Counted from the stretch's first letter, positions 16,687-28,074 are shown. The stretch is DNA of 64,000 nucleotides from Cesiribacteraceae bacterium YIM B00369 (GCA_017948555.1 JAFMYY010000010.1:331-64330), one strand, 5' to 3'. Made by a program: numbers and translations. The notes: generated by a model from the letters alone, not told the origin.

Positions 16687-19600
16687 TTATTGGGTAATAT
16701 TATACCTTACCTGTACTCCAAAACTTGTTTGTGTGTTCCTGAATGATGTCTGCACAAGAGGATCATTCACACTGGAGTTGTAATACATCATAAGGCTTAA
16801 CTGTTGATTAATAGTATAGTTAACTGTCGGGTTTAACTGGAAGCTTACATTTCCATTGGTAATATCATCCGGTTCATCAAATTTGCGCTGGATAATCTGG
16901 TTCCTCATAATTGTAAGGCCCATTTTGAAGGCAATATCATTCTTCAATATTATTTCCCTGCCCCTGGAGCGGAACGGCAGCTTAAAGTTTGCGGTGGTAT
17001 AACTGAAATCAATCCTTACATCACGCTTGCTTTGCTCCGTAAGCTGGGTGTTGGAAAGGTTCAGTGCCAGGTTACGCTCTTTATTATAACTTATATTGGT
17101 GCTGAGTCTCTTTTTAGTACGAAGGCTTACTCCTATCAATGGTGCAAACTGCTCTGTAATTACCACCTGGTTTGCCACATACAGCGGCACAAGGTTATTG
17201 GTGCCCTGTTCTGCATTGGTGCGTGTGTTATCCGCAGAAGTATAGCGCTCCACATTTCTGTCCAGCGATATTTTCTCTGCCTCCCCCTGGTATATTAAAG
17301 AGTTGTTATAGTTATTTACCGAATACCTGGAAACATAGCCGTGGGTAATGGTAAAAGCAGAGAACCTTTCTTTTATGGCAGGTAATTTTGCCAGACCGGC
17401 GTAATCCACTCTCCAGTTCGGCAGCGGAATACTCGGGAACGGAGACAGCTTAACCTTATCAGGGTCTTTACCCGAATAGGCAGCAATGAAGGCCGGAATC
17501 AGGGCATCCTGAGAACGTTCGGTAAACTCACCCTGCCCTGCATTTGGCAGCTCTCTCAGGCGCCTTAAAATATCAAAGCGATACTGTGCAAATTTTTCAA
17601 ATGCCTCAGAGCCGTTATTGTCCAGCCTTTTGTCAAATGCCGTGGCAAGCGTATTGAAGGATATGCTGTAATTACCGCTTCTGGAAGGAGTAAGGGAAAC
17701 ATATTCTCCCTGGCCAATAGAGTCGTAGCGGAAAATTTCCTGGTAATTAGCTGTTTTGTTTTTTTTCAGGTCCAGCTGGATCCTGAAATCATTCAACGGT
17801 TGCACATCTCCTCTTATGTCGAAGCTCTCGCCATCGGCCTGTGTAAAAGGAGTGGTTAACTGGCTTGATTCCACCAGCCATTGATTTTCTGCTGCAGCAA
17901 AGCGTATTCCAGGGTCCTGGCTCCCTAACAGGAACGGAATGCCCGGAGCTACAAAAGAAGAGTCAAGACCGAACAGAAAAGCTCTTTTCTTAAAGCCAGG
18001 CAGCATAGTGCCCTGGGTTCGCTGGTAATTTACGTTAACAGACCTTACAGCCATCAGGAACCTTACAATTCCTTTTGCTGCCCCCAGGCCCTGGTTAGCA
18101 GGCTCTTCCTTTGTCTGTCCGTTCTGTCCCGGCCTTTGGCCCGGGCGCTGTGGCGCCTGTGGTCTTCCCTGGCGCTGACTTTCATCATTAACCTTTTTAA
18201 GATAGCCCACCCTGTTATAGAGTTTTACAAGGTCTAATTTTCCGCTGGCATTATAGGTCCGGTTATTCTGAATGGTATTACCAAACTCTTCCTGCTGCCT
18301 TATGTCAACGGAGCCTGCTGTCCAGTTATAGCCTGTTTCATAACGGGTTTCAGCACTTATCCAGTTAGTAAGCGGAAACTTATCAAAAGGAAGGCGGTAC
18401 GTAAGACCAATGGTCTGGTCGAAGTGTTTCATCCGGCCCAGGTTTGTAAGGTTATAAGCCACCGAGTCACGTTTAATGTCTGAGTCTATAGCTCCTGCAG
18501 GTTCATCAATAATTGCATTCGCTCTTGCATTATAGTCCAGCATTAAAGAGTTGGTAAGGCTCCAGCGCATACTATATTGCCTGTTCATGGTAAACAGCTT
18601 TTCGAACTGCAGGTCTTCCTGAGGGGTAAGGTCTGCATTGCGGAGCTGCCTCATCTGGTAGCGGCGGTCAAGATCCCAGCGGACTGATATGTTCGAAGGC
18701 TTAAGGGTAAAGTTAAAATCCTTTAGCCATTGCAGGTAAGGCGAATTAAGCGACTCTGCATTGGCAAAGGGCTGAATAGGGTTTACCTCCGGGGTGTAGT
18801 TATAGCCTATTGCTCCTTTGTAGGTTTTGAGTTCGTAGTTCGCAATTTCCCAGCTGGTATTTACCACATCGCTATATGCATAGGTTAGTGAAAAATTTTC
18901 AGGCGAAATTAAAGTTGGTGTTTTACCTTCCTTCGGCGTAAGCCTGAGGTTGGTAAAGTTTATACTCCTTCGGGTGCCCCTGTTTTGGGTAATAAATCTA
19001 TAGTTATCTCTTTCCTCATCTGTTTCAAAAGATTCCAGGGTAGAGGAAAGAGGAAGGTCCGGGCTCGCCGGATCAAAATAAGGGGTGGAAATACTTTTTT
19101 CAAAAGATACAAACATAGGCAATTGCAGTCTGGAGTTTTCCGGAAGGAATTTCTCCAGAGCAATATTGGCAGCCACATCATACGACAGCAATTCCTCCCG
19201 TGTACGCTGGCTTACCTTATCGCTTATATTACCAAAACCTACCGATGTGTAGCGGGTACTTGCAGAGATATCTGCAAGGTCGGCCAGGCGGGTATTCATA
19301 CGGGCATTACCTGCCCAGCCTGCTCGGCGGTCAAAGTCTGTTACCCTTAATTCATTGGCCCATATACAAACCGATTTTGAGCTTTTATCATCATTAACAG
19401 TATTCGGGTTCCGGACACCTATCATCATGCTTACGATGTTGCTCATTTCCGGATTTCCTTTTACATAGATGTTGTGTTTTCCTGACTGGCCACCGAAACG
19501 GGCATCTAAAGGTCTGTTCTGGCGGTTTCTTAAGGCTTTAAGCTGGTACAGTTCATCAAGGGCAATATCTATTTCATTTTCTGCAGGCCATATTTCAGCA

Positions 19601-22600
19601 GGGTTAGTGGATCCGGCAGGAGTTATCTTTAACGGGATTTCCACTTCGTAATAGTTTTCTGTATAGTCATAGCCCAGGCGAAGGAAGGCTGTTACCTCGT
19701 TATCATTTACAAAAGAGCCATTGTCTGCGTGTGCATGGAGCAGCATTTTTATGGTTCCGTAATTGATCAGGTCGAGCGATACGTTTTTATAAACCGCACG
19801 TGCATCTTTATTGGGCAGGTCATCCACACAAAGCTGGATAGACTGCTCGTTTACCCGTACATTCTGGTTATAAGCAGTATTGTCGCGGTCGCGGATAAAG
19901 CCCGGAGGGATTACATATGGAATAGAGCCCCCGTTTGCAATTCCATTGTCTTCGTAGCTGACGGCGGTAACCACAAAGTTTGAAGGATCATAATCTTTTT
20001 TCTCGCCGATTCCGTCAGGTAAAAGGTCCTGCTGGAATTTGCGCCACTGGCTTCCCACTAATTGCATTTTTGCAAAACGAAGCAAAACAGGATCTCTGAA
20101 GCCTGTGAGATAGGTTCTCATAAAACGGATAGACTTAAAGTCTGTAATTCCTCCGTAAGTAGTGTTTGGGTTCCTGATTGGAATCCTGAAAAGGTACCAG
20201 GTGGCAGGGGTGGTACTGTTTGTAGGGGTGGCTGTAACCTTATCCACAATATGGTTCCTGCCTACCTCCATATTGCCGGGCTGCAGGTTCAGTACATATT
20301 CGTAGTAGGCCTCCAGGTCATTGATGGTATTGTCTTCATTCAGGTCTTCATTATCCGGTGTGGATTTACTTGGTACGGTAAAGCCGGAATTACCGGAATT
20401 AATAGGAGTGTTACCTTCCTGATTATTAAAGTTTTTGTATCGGGTAATTACGTTTGCATCACGTGCAGTTAATTCCTCGCTTACAAAAGGAGAGAAATTA
20501 TCTGCAGAGGGGTCCTCTTCGGCAAGCGTTCTGGCTGTGCCCGTTAAGGAATTGATGAAGTCACGGAAGTAGGTGCGTTCAGCATCGTTGCGTAATCCGT
20601 CCATACCCACATCCTGGTTGAGGCGGGCTTCGGGGTCTACAGCGAAGGCGTTGTTCAGGTACTGTTTGGTAGTTACGCGGCCCCAGGCATTTGTTTCCAC
20701 CTCAGGAGTATTTTCAGGGGTAGGGGGGAGGCCATTTTCAAAACCATGGCGCTTGTCTTTGATGTAGTCTTCAGATATACTGCCCAGGTTAAATACCAGC
20801 TTACCTCCGGAGCCTTCGTTGGTAATATTATACTCCTGGAAAGCTTCATTACGGCCGTTTTCACCGCTGATGAAGGGGTCCATCATCCAGAACTCCAGGT
20901 ATTCAATATTGGTCTGGTCAAAATCGACATTGGAAGTAATAGCCCTTGTAATACCTCCCCAGTTCAGTTCCGGGTTGGGCAGGGTACCATCACTTCTGAG
21001 GTTCGGGTTATAATTATAAGATCCCCTTTCTGCGGGGAAGTAAGCCATGTCGAATATTAATTCATTAGGGTTATAGGTTCTTACATCTCTTTTAAAGATT
21101 TCCTGCTGCGATACAGGTCTGAAGTAGTGGTTCTGCATCCTCTCCTTATTCAGGTTTGGTGCATAGCGGCTCCTGTCCCTTTCGTTGTAGAAAATATTAT
21201 CCACCACATACCAGGCAAGCTTAGCTCTTCTGTACCCGAAATCCAGCTGGTTTGCGCCCGCCTGGCCAAAGAAGAGGTTGTCTGCAGTTTCCGGTGTGGC
21301 AGCCATGTTCCATGTCGATATGGAATTGGACAGGCTGTAGGTGGTAATAGCAGCTTCAAAATCATCGATATAAGAGGTGCCTTCGCCGGTAACCACGTTC
21401 GATGTACCGGGGACCATCTGAGCAAACTCAGCATTCAGCGCAAATGTCGACAGCTCTTTTGTCTGGATCAGCGGAATCCTGTCCACCATTCGGGTAAGGA
21501 AGCGGGAATCTTTGCGGTAGTTCAGGTCGAGGCCCCATTTGGTGTTCTTCGTGGGTTCATCGCCAATGTTTACCCTGGTAACAAGCGGCAGTTCATTCAG
21601 GTAAAGGAGCGTGCCGCCTATGCTGAAGTCTTCATTAAAAATGTAGTCGAACTGTGTTCCCAGAAAACGGCGGGTCTGGAAATTGAGCAGCGAAGCTTTT
21701 TCAAATGAGATGGTAATCTTTTTCCCTGAATTAGTTATTCCTTCGTTCAGCAGGCGAACACGGCCAAAGTTGTAATCGACCTGGTAATCGACTCCTTCGG
21801 TAAGCGGAATATTGCCGGCCATTACCCGTACAGAACCTTCGGCAATGTTAATGCCCGGCAGGGCAATTTCATTGGTGGATCCTGCAGAGTAGCTGCCTGT
21901 AAGGAAATACTTATTTTTTGATACTACCTGTTCGGCCTGGTTTTGGGTGGTGTTGTAAAGGGTATCGTATACATAGCGGTTTATAAGGGCCTGTTCATTT
22001 TCCTCAAACTGGCTGGCCAAATGGCTCCCGAAAGGCTCTGTAACCGGGAAGATGATGTTGCCCCTTTCCAGGTTGATTGTGATACCTTCTATAAAGTCAA
22101 AGTTTCCGTCCGGCTGAGGGTCGTTCGCCTGGTTAAGCTGGTCGAGGCCCAGGACCCTTACTAATGGGATATTATTGGTGTTGGCACCTTCCTGCAGGTT
22201 GGGGTTATCTACTGTAGAGCGGTCGTCGCGGTATAAAATACGAAGCTCAAATCCTTCGCGGCTTACCTGGCTGGCATTAAGGTTGTAGATGTTTTTCATC
22301 ATCAGGTCCCAGGTGGGGATGGCGGTATTGATTGTGTTCGGCCGCAGCATCTTCATAAATATAATGTCCGATGCTTCCCTTTCCTGATAATTTTCCGTGA
22401 GCTCACCAACCTGGTAGCGCTGCCCGTTAAAAGTATATTCATAGGCTACAGCCAGGGCTTCATCATTCTGGAGCTGGCGGTTCAGGGAGAGGTAACCTAA
22501 TACGGAGTTGAACGTATATTCACGGGCATCGAGTTTACGGGCACTTTTTATAACCACATAATCGGTATTATTAATAAGACCGGCAGCATCCAGTGCACCG

Positions 22601-23907
22601 TTTATCTGATCGATGCTCCTGAGGTCAGGATTGTTTTTTAAATTATTAAAGAGGCCGTTTGCTTCGTTCCGGTTAGGCCCCGGCTGAAAGCCTGCTCCCC
22701 TGACAAAATCATTTGCAGGAAGCCTGGCATTTTCCGGCTCACCTTCGCCAAGGTCTGCAAAAGCAGCCACATTGCGGAGTGTCTGGGTGTCGTTATTACG
22801 GTTTACCACATACACTTCAAGGCGGGTAATATTAACGCCGGAGGTAACCTGCGGTAACCTGCTCAGCCACTGTCCCGGTCTTATACCATAATTGTCGCGG
22901 AAGAAGTGCCCCATAAAAAAGTGGCGGTTATTGTCGTATTCAGATGCCCGTACAGAGAAAGTGCTGGACTGGGAGCCGTTTTCTATTACTACAGCATCTG
23001 TTTCGCCTCTCTGGGTAGTGGCTACCCCTGTAATAAATAATCGGCCGAACTGAAGCTGAGTTTTAACCCCGAAAAGGCTCTGGGCTCCACTCATAAGGGA
23101 GTTGCGCACCGGAAGGCTTACGTTGCCGAGTTCAATTTTTTTAATAATCTCTTCTTCAAATCCGGTGTACTCTACCCTGAAGTTGTTTTCAAAGTCAAAT
23201 GAGTTATTGCTGTCGTAGTTAGCGGTAACCCTTAACTTTTCCCCGATTTCGCCAACTACGTTCATATTTATCTGCTGGTCGAACTGGAACTGGTTCCTTC
23301 GCTGGGCACGGATAGGGAGGGCAGGATTTTCCACCCGGTCAAAACGCGCGCCAAAGTCCAGGTTTACAAAGCCATTTGGGCGGATGTTAACAAAACTCCC
23401 GCCGAATATTCTGTCAAAAAGAGGGCTGGTGTAAATAGGAGGAATAAGGCTCCGGCCGCTTACCGGACTTTCGCCGTCGAGACCGGCCGACTGGTTTTTC
23501 CAGTAATCGCGGATGGTTCTCTGGCGCATATAATTGTTGTACTCCTCCAGGCTCATGGTAGTTACCGGCCTGTAGCGCACATCTCCCAGGTTTTCATAAA
23601 TGGTATAATTTAATCCTGTATCTATTTCCACCTCCATAGAGGTGTTAGGGGAGGGGTACAGCGGCGATTGGGAGGTCCGGCTGCTGAATGGATCACCGTG
23701 GCGGTCCACTGGCTGAAAAGTTGGTCTTTTGCCTGGCTTATATGGCACCCTGGTGGTATCGCCGGCAGTAGTGTCCGGTGGAGTAACCTGCTGAAACCCA
23801 ACATAGGTATAGGCTTTAACCGGTAACATACCAAAGATTCCGGACAGGAGCCCCATGATAATAGCCAGAAAGTATCTGTTGAATTGAGTGTTTGCCCTTA
23901 GTATCAA
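16687..23907 (-). CDS. sprA: Type IX secretion translocon / gliding motility protein SprA (Sov)
   Basis: The 2,406-residue length is close to the roughly 2,400 residues of Flavobacterium SprA. An N-terminal signal region (about 1-33) is followed by hundreds of beta-strand-rich residues. Recognisable segments include GGSFVNIRPNGFVNLDFGARFDRVENP, the repeated SprA-N type motif NPNELIFDMAYFPAERGSYNYNPNL, WGGITRAI, and a YVDDFE-like stretch (SYIDDFEAAITTYSL). The last part ends with the strands NYTINQQLSLMMYYNSSVNDP and SFGVQVRYNITQ. SprA forms the very large outer-membrane channel through which T9SS clients pass before PorV takes them. ruvA precedes it by 16 bp and gcvH follows by 51 bp, the same order as in other Bacteroidota. 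Confidence 0.96.
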   Translation of the reverse strand: MILRANTQFNRYFLAIIMGLLSGIFGMLPVKAYTYVGFQQVTPPDTTAGDTTRVPYKPGKRPTFQPVDRHGDPFSSRTSQSPLYPSPNTSMEVEIDTGLNYTIYENLGDVRYRPVTTMSLEEYNNYMRQRTIRDYWKNQSAGLDGESPVSGRSLIPPIYTSPLFDRIFGGSFVNIRPNGFVNLDFGARFDRVENPALPIRAQRRNQFQFDQQINMNVVGEIGEKLRVTANYDSNNSFDFENNFRVEYTGFEEEIIKKIELGNVSLPVRNSLMSGAQSLFGVKTQLQFGRLFITGVATTQRGETDAVVIENGSQSSTFSVRASEYDNNRHFFMGHFFRDNYGIRPGQWLSRLPQVTSGVNITRLEVYVVNRNNDTQTLRNVAAFADLGEGEPENARLPANDFVRGAGFQPGPNRNEANGLFNNLKNNPDLRSIDQINGALDAAGLINNTDYVVIKSARKLDAREYTFNSVLGYLSLNRQLQNDEALAVAYEYTFNGQRYQVGELTENYQEREASDIIFMKMLRPNTINTAIPTWDLMMKNIYNLNASQVSREGFELRILYRDDRSTVDNPNLQEGANTNNIPLVRVLGLDQLNQANDPQPDGNFDFIEGITINLERGNIIFPVTEPFGSHLASQFEENEQALINRYVYDTLYNTTQNQAEQVVSKNKYFLTGSYSAGSTNEIALPGINIAEGSVRVMAGNIPLTEGVDYQVDYNFGRVRLLNEGITNSGKKITISFEKASLLNFQTRRFLGTQFDYIFNEDFSIGGTLLYLNELPLVTRVNIGDEPTKNTKWGLDLNYRKDSRFLTRMVDRIPLIQTKELSTFALNAEFAQMVPGTSNVVTGEGTSYIDDFEAAITTYSLSNSISTWNMAATPETADNLFFGQAGANQLDFGYRRAKLAWYVVDNIFYNERDRSRYAPNLNKERMQNHYFRPVSQQEIFKRDVRTYNPNELIFDMAYFPAERGSYNYNPNLRSDGTLPNPELNWGGITRAITSNVDFDQTNIEYLEFWMMDPFISGENGRNEAFQEYNITNEGSGGKLVFNLGSISEDYIKDKRHGFENGLPPTPENTPEVETNAWGRVTTKQYLNNAFAVDPEARLNQDVGMDGLRNDAERTYFRDFINSLTGTARTLAEEDPSADNFSPFVSEELTARDANVITRYKNFNNQEGNTPINSGNSGFTVPSKSTPDNEDLNEDNTINDLEAYYEYVLNLQPGNMEVGRNHIVDKVTATPTNSTTPATWYLFRIPIRNPNTTYGGITDFKSIRFMRTYLTGFRDPVLLRFAKMQLVGSQWRKFQQDLLPDGIGEKKDYDPSNFVVTAVSYEDNGIANGGSIPYVIPPGFIRDRDNTAYNQNVRVNEQSIQLCVDDLPNKDARAVYKNVSLDLINYGTIKMLLHAHADNGSFVNDNEVTAFLRLGYDYTENYYEVEIPLKITPAGSTNPAEIWPAENEIDIALDELYQLKALRNRQNRPLDARFGGQSGKHNIYVKGNPEMSNIVSMMIGVRNPNTVNDDKSSKSVCIWANELRVTDFDRRAGWAGNARMNTRLADLADISASTRYTSVGFGNISDKVSQRTREELLSYDVAANIALEKFLPENSRLQLPMFVSFEKSISTPYFDPASPDLPLSSTLESFETDEERDNYRFITQNRGTRRSINFTNLRLTPKEGKTPTLISPENFSLTYAYSDVVNTSWEIANYELKTYKGAIGYNYTPEVNPIQPFANAESLNSPYLQWLKDFNFTLKPSNISVRWDLDRRYQMRQLRNADLTPQEDLQFEKLFTMNRQYSMRWSLTNSLMLDYNARANAIIDEPAGAIDSDIKRDSVAYNLTNLGRMKHFDQTIGLTYRLPFDKFPLTNWISAETRYETGYNWTAGSVDIRQQEEFGNTIQNNRTYNASGKLDLVKLYNRVGYLKKVNDESQRQGRPQAPQRPGQRPGQNGQTKEEPANQGLGAAKGIVRFLMAVRSVNVNYQRTQGTMLPGFKKRAFLFGLDSSFVAPGIPFLLGSQDPGIRFAAAENQWLVESSQLTTPFTQADGESFDIRGDVQPLNDFRIQLDLKKNKTANYQEIFRYDSIGQGEYVSLTPSRSGNYSISFNTLATAFDKRLDNNGSEAFEKFAQYRFDILRRLRELPNAGQGEFTERSQDALIPAFIAAYSGKDPDKVKLSPFPSIPLPNWRVDYAGLAKLPAIKERFSAFTITHGYVSRYSVNNYNNSLIYQGEAEKISLDRNVERYTSADNTRTNAEQGTNNLVPLYVANQVVITEQFAPLIGVSLRTKKRLSTNISYNKERNLALNLSNTQLTEQSKRDVRIDFSYTTANFKLPFRSRGREIILKNDIAFKMGLTIMRNQIIQRKFDEPDDITNGNVSFQLNPTVNYTINQQLSLMMYYNSSVNDPLVQTSFRNTQTSFGVQVRYNITQ

Positions 23908-23923
23908 AGCTAATGCTGTTGAG

Positions 23924-24520
23924 TTATGAGTTTTTCAACGCCAGTTTAATCAGTTCTTCCAGCGTTGTGGGGGTACCCTGCCTGCTTTTCAGGATTGTAT
24001 CCAGATTTTTTTCAGCTACACTCCGGTTAATACCAAGTGTTACTAAGGCGGATAACGCTTCATTCCGGACTGTATTGTGTGCAGGAGCAGAAGTACCTGA
24101 AGATGAGGCAGGACTTTCGGCTTTTTTCATTTTATCTTTCAGTTCCAGTATAATGCGCTGGGCTGTTTTTGCACCAATTCCCTTCACACCCTGAATGGTT
24201 CTTACCTCTTCATTGGCAATGGCCTGGTGGAGTTCTTCAGGGTTTAAGGAGGATAGGATCATGAGTCCTGTGCCGGGGCCGACACCATTAATAGAGATCA
24301 GATCCAGGAACATGGTTTTTTCACTCAGTTCCCTGAAACCATAGAGCGTATGAGCATCTTCCTTAATATGTAAATAGGTGAAGAGGCGGCAGCTCTCTCC
24401 ATCCTGTAAAGTGGTGTAGGTATGAAGTGAAATCTTCACTTCATACCCTACGCCCTGTACTTCAATTATTACCCTTGTGGGGTCTTTATAAGTTAACTTA
24501 CCCTGCAGGTATGCTATCAT
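23924..24520 (-). CDS. ruvA: Holliday junction branch migration protein RuvA
   Basis: The 198-residue protein has the three RuvA domains: the OB-fold start MIAYLQGKL, double helix-hairpin-helix motifs ([17 protein letters not shown] and [19 protein letters not shown]) and a short C-terminal domain that contacts RuvB ([19 protein letters not shown]). It tetramerises on Holliday junctions and guides the RuvB motor. Its start codon overlaps the stop of the malic-enzyme gene by 4 bp, which suggests translational coupling; sprA starts 16 bp downstream. Confidence 0.96.
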   Translation of the reverse strand: MIAYLQGKLTYKDPTRVIIEVQGVGYEVKISLHTYTTLQDGESCRLFTYLHIKEDAHTLYGFRELSEKTMFLDLISINGVGPGTGLMILSSLNPEELHQAIANEEVRTIQGVKGIGAKTAQRIILELKDKMKKAESPASSSGTSAPAHNTVRNEALSALVTLGINRSVAEKNLDTILKSRQGTPTTLEELIKLALKNS

Positions 24521-26811
24521 AATACTGGTGCTGTTTTTTTAACGTGCATCTGGGCATCCACAACTGCAATGGCTACAATGTTAATAATTTCGCGCACCGA
24601 GCTTCCGAGTTGCAGAATATGTACAGGTTTCCCCATACCCATCAGGATCGGCCCTATTGCTTCGGCACCACCTATTTCCATTAATAATTTATAAGCAATA
24701 TTGCCTGAGGCCAGGTCAGGGAATACTAAGGTGTTAGCCCCTTTGTCTGCAAGCATCGAGAAAGGATACATTTCCTGCTGTAAAGCGGTGTCCAGAGCAA
24801 TGTTAGCCTGTATATCACCATCAATAATCAGGTCAGGGTATTTTTCTTTTACCATTTTCGTGGCCAGCGCCGTTTTTTCCGGTACATTCCCTTTCGATGA
24901 TCCGAAGTTAGAATACGAAAGCACTCCGATACGTGGGGTGAAGTCGAAGAACCTTACGCCTCTTGCGGTAAGTGTAATAATATCAGCCAGCTCTTCCGCA
25001 TCCGGATCACGGTTAACGGTGGTATCGGCAAAGAAGTAGGTACCGCGCTTGTTCAGCACAATATACATACCTGCCACTCTTTTAACTCCTTCTTCCACAC
25101 CCACTACCTGCAGGGCAGGAGCTATGGTTCTCGGGTAATCTTTAGTAAGGCCGGAAATAAAGGCATCGGCTTCGCCGTGCTCGAGCATCATGGATCCGAA
25201 GTAGTTCCGGTCCTGCATCAGTTTCCGGGCGTCGTACATGGCAAGGCCTTTCCGCTTCCGCTTCTCAAACAGCTTTTTAGCGTATTTCTCCACCCTTTCT
25301 GCCTCTGCCGGGGCCGCAGGGTCAATAATCAGGCAGTCGCTCAGCTCCAGCTTGTTATCTTCGGCAAGCTGTACAATTTTTTCCTTATTGCCCAGGAGGA
25401 TAGGAATACCTATTTTTTCATCCTGTACCACCTGTGCTGCCTTCAGGATCTTGATATTATCTGCTTCGGCAAAAACAACCCGCTTTGGATTTTTCTTGGC
25501 CTGAGTAATCATGCGCGACATCAGTTTCTGGTCAATGCCAATTCTTTCCTGCAGCTGCACATTATACTCTTCCCAGTCAGTAATTTCATTACGGGCAACC
25601 CCACTTTCCATGGCTGCTTTGGCCACTGCAGGAGAAATAGTGGTAATCAGGCGCGGGTCCAGCGGTTTAGGGATAAGGTAATCTTTTCCGAAAACAATAG
25701 TGGAATCGCCATAAGCCTTGTTAACCATTTCAGGAACAGGCTCTTTAGCCAGTTTTGCAATAGCATATACGGCAGCCAGTTTCATCTCTTCATTTATTGC
25801 CGTAGCTCTTACATCCAGAGCTCCGCGGAATATGAAGGGGAAACCTAAAACGTTGTTCACCTGGTTAGGATGGTCGGAACGGCCGGTTGCCATAATAATA
25901 TCCGGGCGCGCATCCATAGCCAGCTGGTATGGAATTTCAGGGTCCGGATTTGCAAGGGCAAACACAATCGGATCTTTCGCCATAGACCTTACCTGGTCCT
26001 GGTTTATAATATTGCCTGCAGATAATCCAATCAGTACATCAGCGCCATTCAGGGCATCGGTAATCGTTTTAGCATCGGTGCGGGCAGTGGCAAACTGGCT
26101 TTTAATTTCGTCAAGGTCACCGCGGTCCTGGCGGATTACCCCTTCCTTGTCGCACATTAATACATTTTCCCTGCGTGCTCCCAGTGACAAATAAAGTTTG
26201 GTACAGGACACCGCCGAAGCACCGGCGCCACTTACTACAATCTGTACGTCTTCAATTTTTTTACCCACCAGTTCAAGGGCATTGAGGAGAGCGGCAGACG
26301 AAATGATGGCGGTACCATGCTGGTCGTCGTGCATAACAGGGATTTTCATCCGCTTTTTCAGCTCCTGCTCAATTTTAAAGCATTCAGGGGCTTTAATATC
26401 CTCAAGGTTTATACCGCCGAATGTAGGTTCCAGAGACCGGACAATCTCAATTATTTTATCCGGATCTTTTTCGTCAATTTCAATGTCGAAAACATCAATA
26501 CCTGCAAATTTTTTAAAAAGCACTCCTTTTCCTTCCATTACAGGTTTAGATGCTTCAGGCCCGATATCGCCAAGACCAAGCACAGCAGTACCATTGGAAA
26601 TAACAGCTACAAGGTTTCCTTTGGCTGTATATTTATATACATCGTCTTTATTGGCAGCTATTTCCTTGCAGGGTTCAGCAACTCCGGGGGAGTAGGCAAG
26701 TGCAAGGTCGAGCTGGGAACTCAGCATTTTTGTGGGCACTACTTCTATCTTCCCGGGCTGCCCCTGGGTATGGTAATTTAAGGCGTCTTCTTTTCTTATT
26801 TTGATCGACAT
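24517..26811 (-). CDS. maeB: NADP-dependent malic enzyme with phosphotransacetylase-like domain
   Basis: The 764-residue protein is a two-domain fusion. Residues 1 to about 420 form the malic enzyme ([31 protein letters not shown], the HDDQHGTA motif and an NAD(P) fold GAGASAVSC). Residues about 430-760 form a phosphate acetyltransferase-like domain ([34 protein letters not shown]). This is the MaeB architecture, converting malate to pyruvate with NADP reduction; the second domain is generally regulatory. It heads the malic enzyme-ruvA-sprA-gcvH run and overlaps ruvA by 4 bp. Confidence 0.95.
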   Translation of the reverse strand: MSIKIRKEDALNYHTQGQPGKIEVVPTKMLSSQLDLALAYSPGVAEPCKEIAANKDDVYKYTAKGNLVAVISNGTAVLGLGDIGPEASKPVMEGKGVLFKKFAGIDVFDIEIDEKDPDKIIEIVRSLEPTFGGINLEDIKAPECFKIEQELKKRMKIPVMHDDQHGTAIISSAALLNALELVGKKIEDVQIVVSGAGASAVSCTKLYLSLGARRENVLMCDKEGVIRQDRGDLDEIKSQFATARTDAKTITDALNGADVLIGLSAGNIINQDQVRSMAKDPIVFALANPDPEIPYQLAMDARPDIIMATGRSDHPNQVNNVLGFPFIFRGALDVRATAINEEMKLAAVYAIAKLAKEPVPEMVNKAYGDSTIVFGKDYLIPKPLDPRLITTISPAVAKAAMESGVARNEITDWEEYNVQLQERIGIDQKLMSRMITQAKKNPKRVVFAEADNIKILKAAQVVQDEKIGIPILLGNKEKIVQLAEDNKLELSDCLIIDPAAPAEAERVEKYAKKLFEKRKRKGLAMYDARKLMQDRNYFGSMMLEHGEADAFISGLTKDYPRTIAPALQVVGVEEGVKRVAGMYIVLNKRGTYFFADTTVNRDPDAEELADIITLTARGVRFFDFTPRIGVLSYSNFGSSKGNVPEKTALATKMVKEKYPDLIIDGDIQANIALDTALQQEMYPFSMLADKGANTLVFPDLASGNIAYKLLMEIGGAEAIGPILMGMGKPVHILQLGSSVREIINIVAIAVVDAQMHVKKTAPVL

Positions 26812-26907
26812 AAAAAATTTAGCTTAACTATCCGGTGGATATAATTTTACAATTTACAAAAATAAAACTTATTCTCTTTTTTATGCAGGTATAAGGTTCT
26901 CAAATTG

Positions 26908-28044
26908 TTAATTTGTGGTTCCTGTTCCTGCCGGTTCCTGATTTTCCCGTGCACTGGCGTTATTAGCGGGCGCTTTAGCCTCTCCTGCCTTAAAGGTCCA
27001 TAAAATAGCTTCAAGTTCGCGGATGGGGTTCCGCTTGTTTTTGCCGGGGGCATAGGTAAAGCCTTCAATATAATACAGGCGGTTGGTAGCTTCGTCTACA
27101 AAGGTATAGCTCAGGAAGGGACCGCCCATTACCATATTATTCAGGCGCCACAGGCCACGGGTTTCAACCGCAAAGCTGCCGTTAAAGTTAATCCGTTCCA
27201 TATGAACGGGGGCATCAGGCTCTGTTTTTAAATAGGTGGTACTGTCGTTACCCCAAATGCTGGGTTGCGCAAACTCCTGGCGCAGCTTAAGAATATTTTC
27301 CTTCTCAAAAACATCTTCGTTTTCGTACTCTTTATATCCCACCCATATATTTTTATCCACCTCAGGGTCGAGCAGGCGTATCCATATAAAGTTCTCCTTC
27401 TCAATGGCTACCTCATATCCTACAGGAAACTCCATCCAGAAGCCGTGTTTCCTTTGTACATACTGAGAAATTTTTTTGTTTGGTCTTCCTGTAAAAAGCC
27501 TTTTGCTTAGCCTGTTGCGTTCGAATTCGTGGAAATAATTGAATAGTCTGTTTTCATTGTTATTAAGCTTCTCTAAAAGCTCCTCTTCTGTCTGCCCGAA
27601 AAGGTGCAGTACTTTTTGTCCGCGGGCATACTCATTTTCCAGGGGGAACATGAACATATCCGGATTCTTCTTCATTTGGTTTAAAGAATTTTCGGTAAAA
27701 TAGGTGCGAAGGAGCCGGCTGTCCCTGCTGTTATCCTGTATGGTGGTTACAAAAACAATGTTAGGATAATGCTTCATAAAACCCTTGAAATGGCGCGGGC
27801 TGGTATAGCGGACTTCAAATGCAGATTCAGGCTGGGGTAGTCCCGGAATGTCGGAACCGTAAATTTCCCTGATTTTTTCTCCCAGTTCCGACTCCCACTG
27901 GGTGGAATCCATAACCACCAGCAGCTCATTGGCGACAGAGCTTGCCAAAGGAAGGTTCGCTTCATTCTCTGTCAGCTTTTTAGTGTCGCAGGACCATTGG
28001 AAGGAGGCAAGGATTAAAAGAAGGAGATACCAGTTTTTTCTCAT
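26908..28044 (-). CDS. DUF4837 family lipoprotein
   Basis: The 378-residue protein starts with a lipoprotein signal (LLLLILASFQWSC, so the lipidated Cys is at about residue 19). Its body matches DUF4837: NELLVVMDSTQWESELGEKIREIY, LPQPESAFEVRYTSPRHFKGFMK and the WMEFPVGYEVAIEKENFIWIR segment. A short Ala/Asn/Thr-rich tail ends the protein. The family is confined to Bacteroidota, and I know of no assigned function. It is separated from the malic enzyme by 96 bp. Confidence 0.85.
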   Translation of the reverse strand: MRKNWYLLLLILASFQWSCDTKKLTENEANLPLASSVANELLVVMDSTQWESELGEKIREIYGSDIPGLPQPESAFEVRYTSPRHFKGFMKHYPNIVFVTTIQDNSRDSRLLRTYFTENSLNQMKKNPDMFMFPLENEYARGQKVLHLFGQTEEELLEKLNNNENRLFNYFHEFERNRLSKRLFTGRPNKKISQYVQRKHGFWMEFPVGYEVAIEKENFIWIRLLDPEVDKNIWVGYKEYENEDVFEKENILKLRQEFAQPSIWGNDSTTYLKTEPDAPVHMERINFNGSFAVETRGLWRLNNMVMGGPFLSYTFVDEATNRLYYIEGFTYAPGKNKRNPIRELEAILWTFKAGEAKAPANNASARENQEPAGTGTTN

Positions 28045-28066
28045 TATTGAAATCAGGTTAAGATAG

Positions 28067-28074
28067 CAAATGTA
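28067..28074 (-). promoter_or_regulatory. Possible -7 box upstream of the DUF4837 gene
   Basis: CAAATGTA reads TACATTTG on the minus strand, a perfect TAnnTTTG match 22 bp before the ATG. The upstream TTG is 26 bp away rather than 18-21, so this is tentative. Confidence 0.35.

Noticed and set aside
26857-26864. -7 box (CAAAAATA) upstream of the malic enzyme gene
   Set aside because: Matches TAnnTTTG on the minus strand, but no TTG lies at 18-21 bp and the region is AT-rich, so a chance match is likely.
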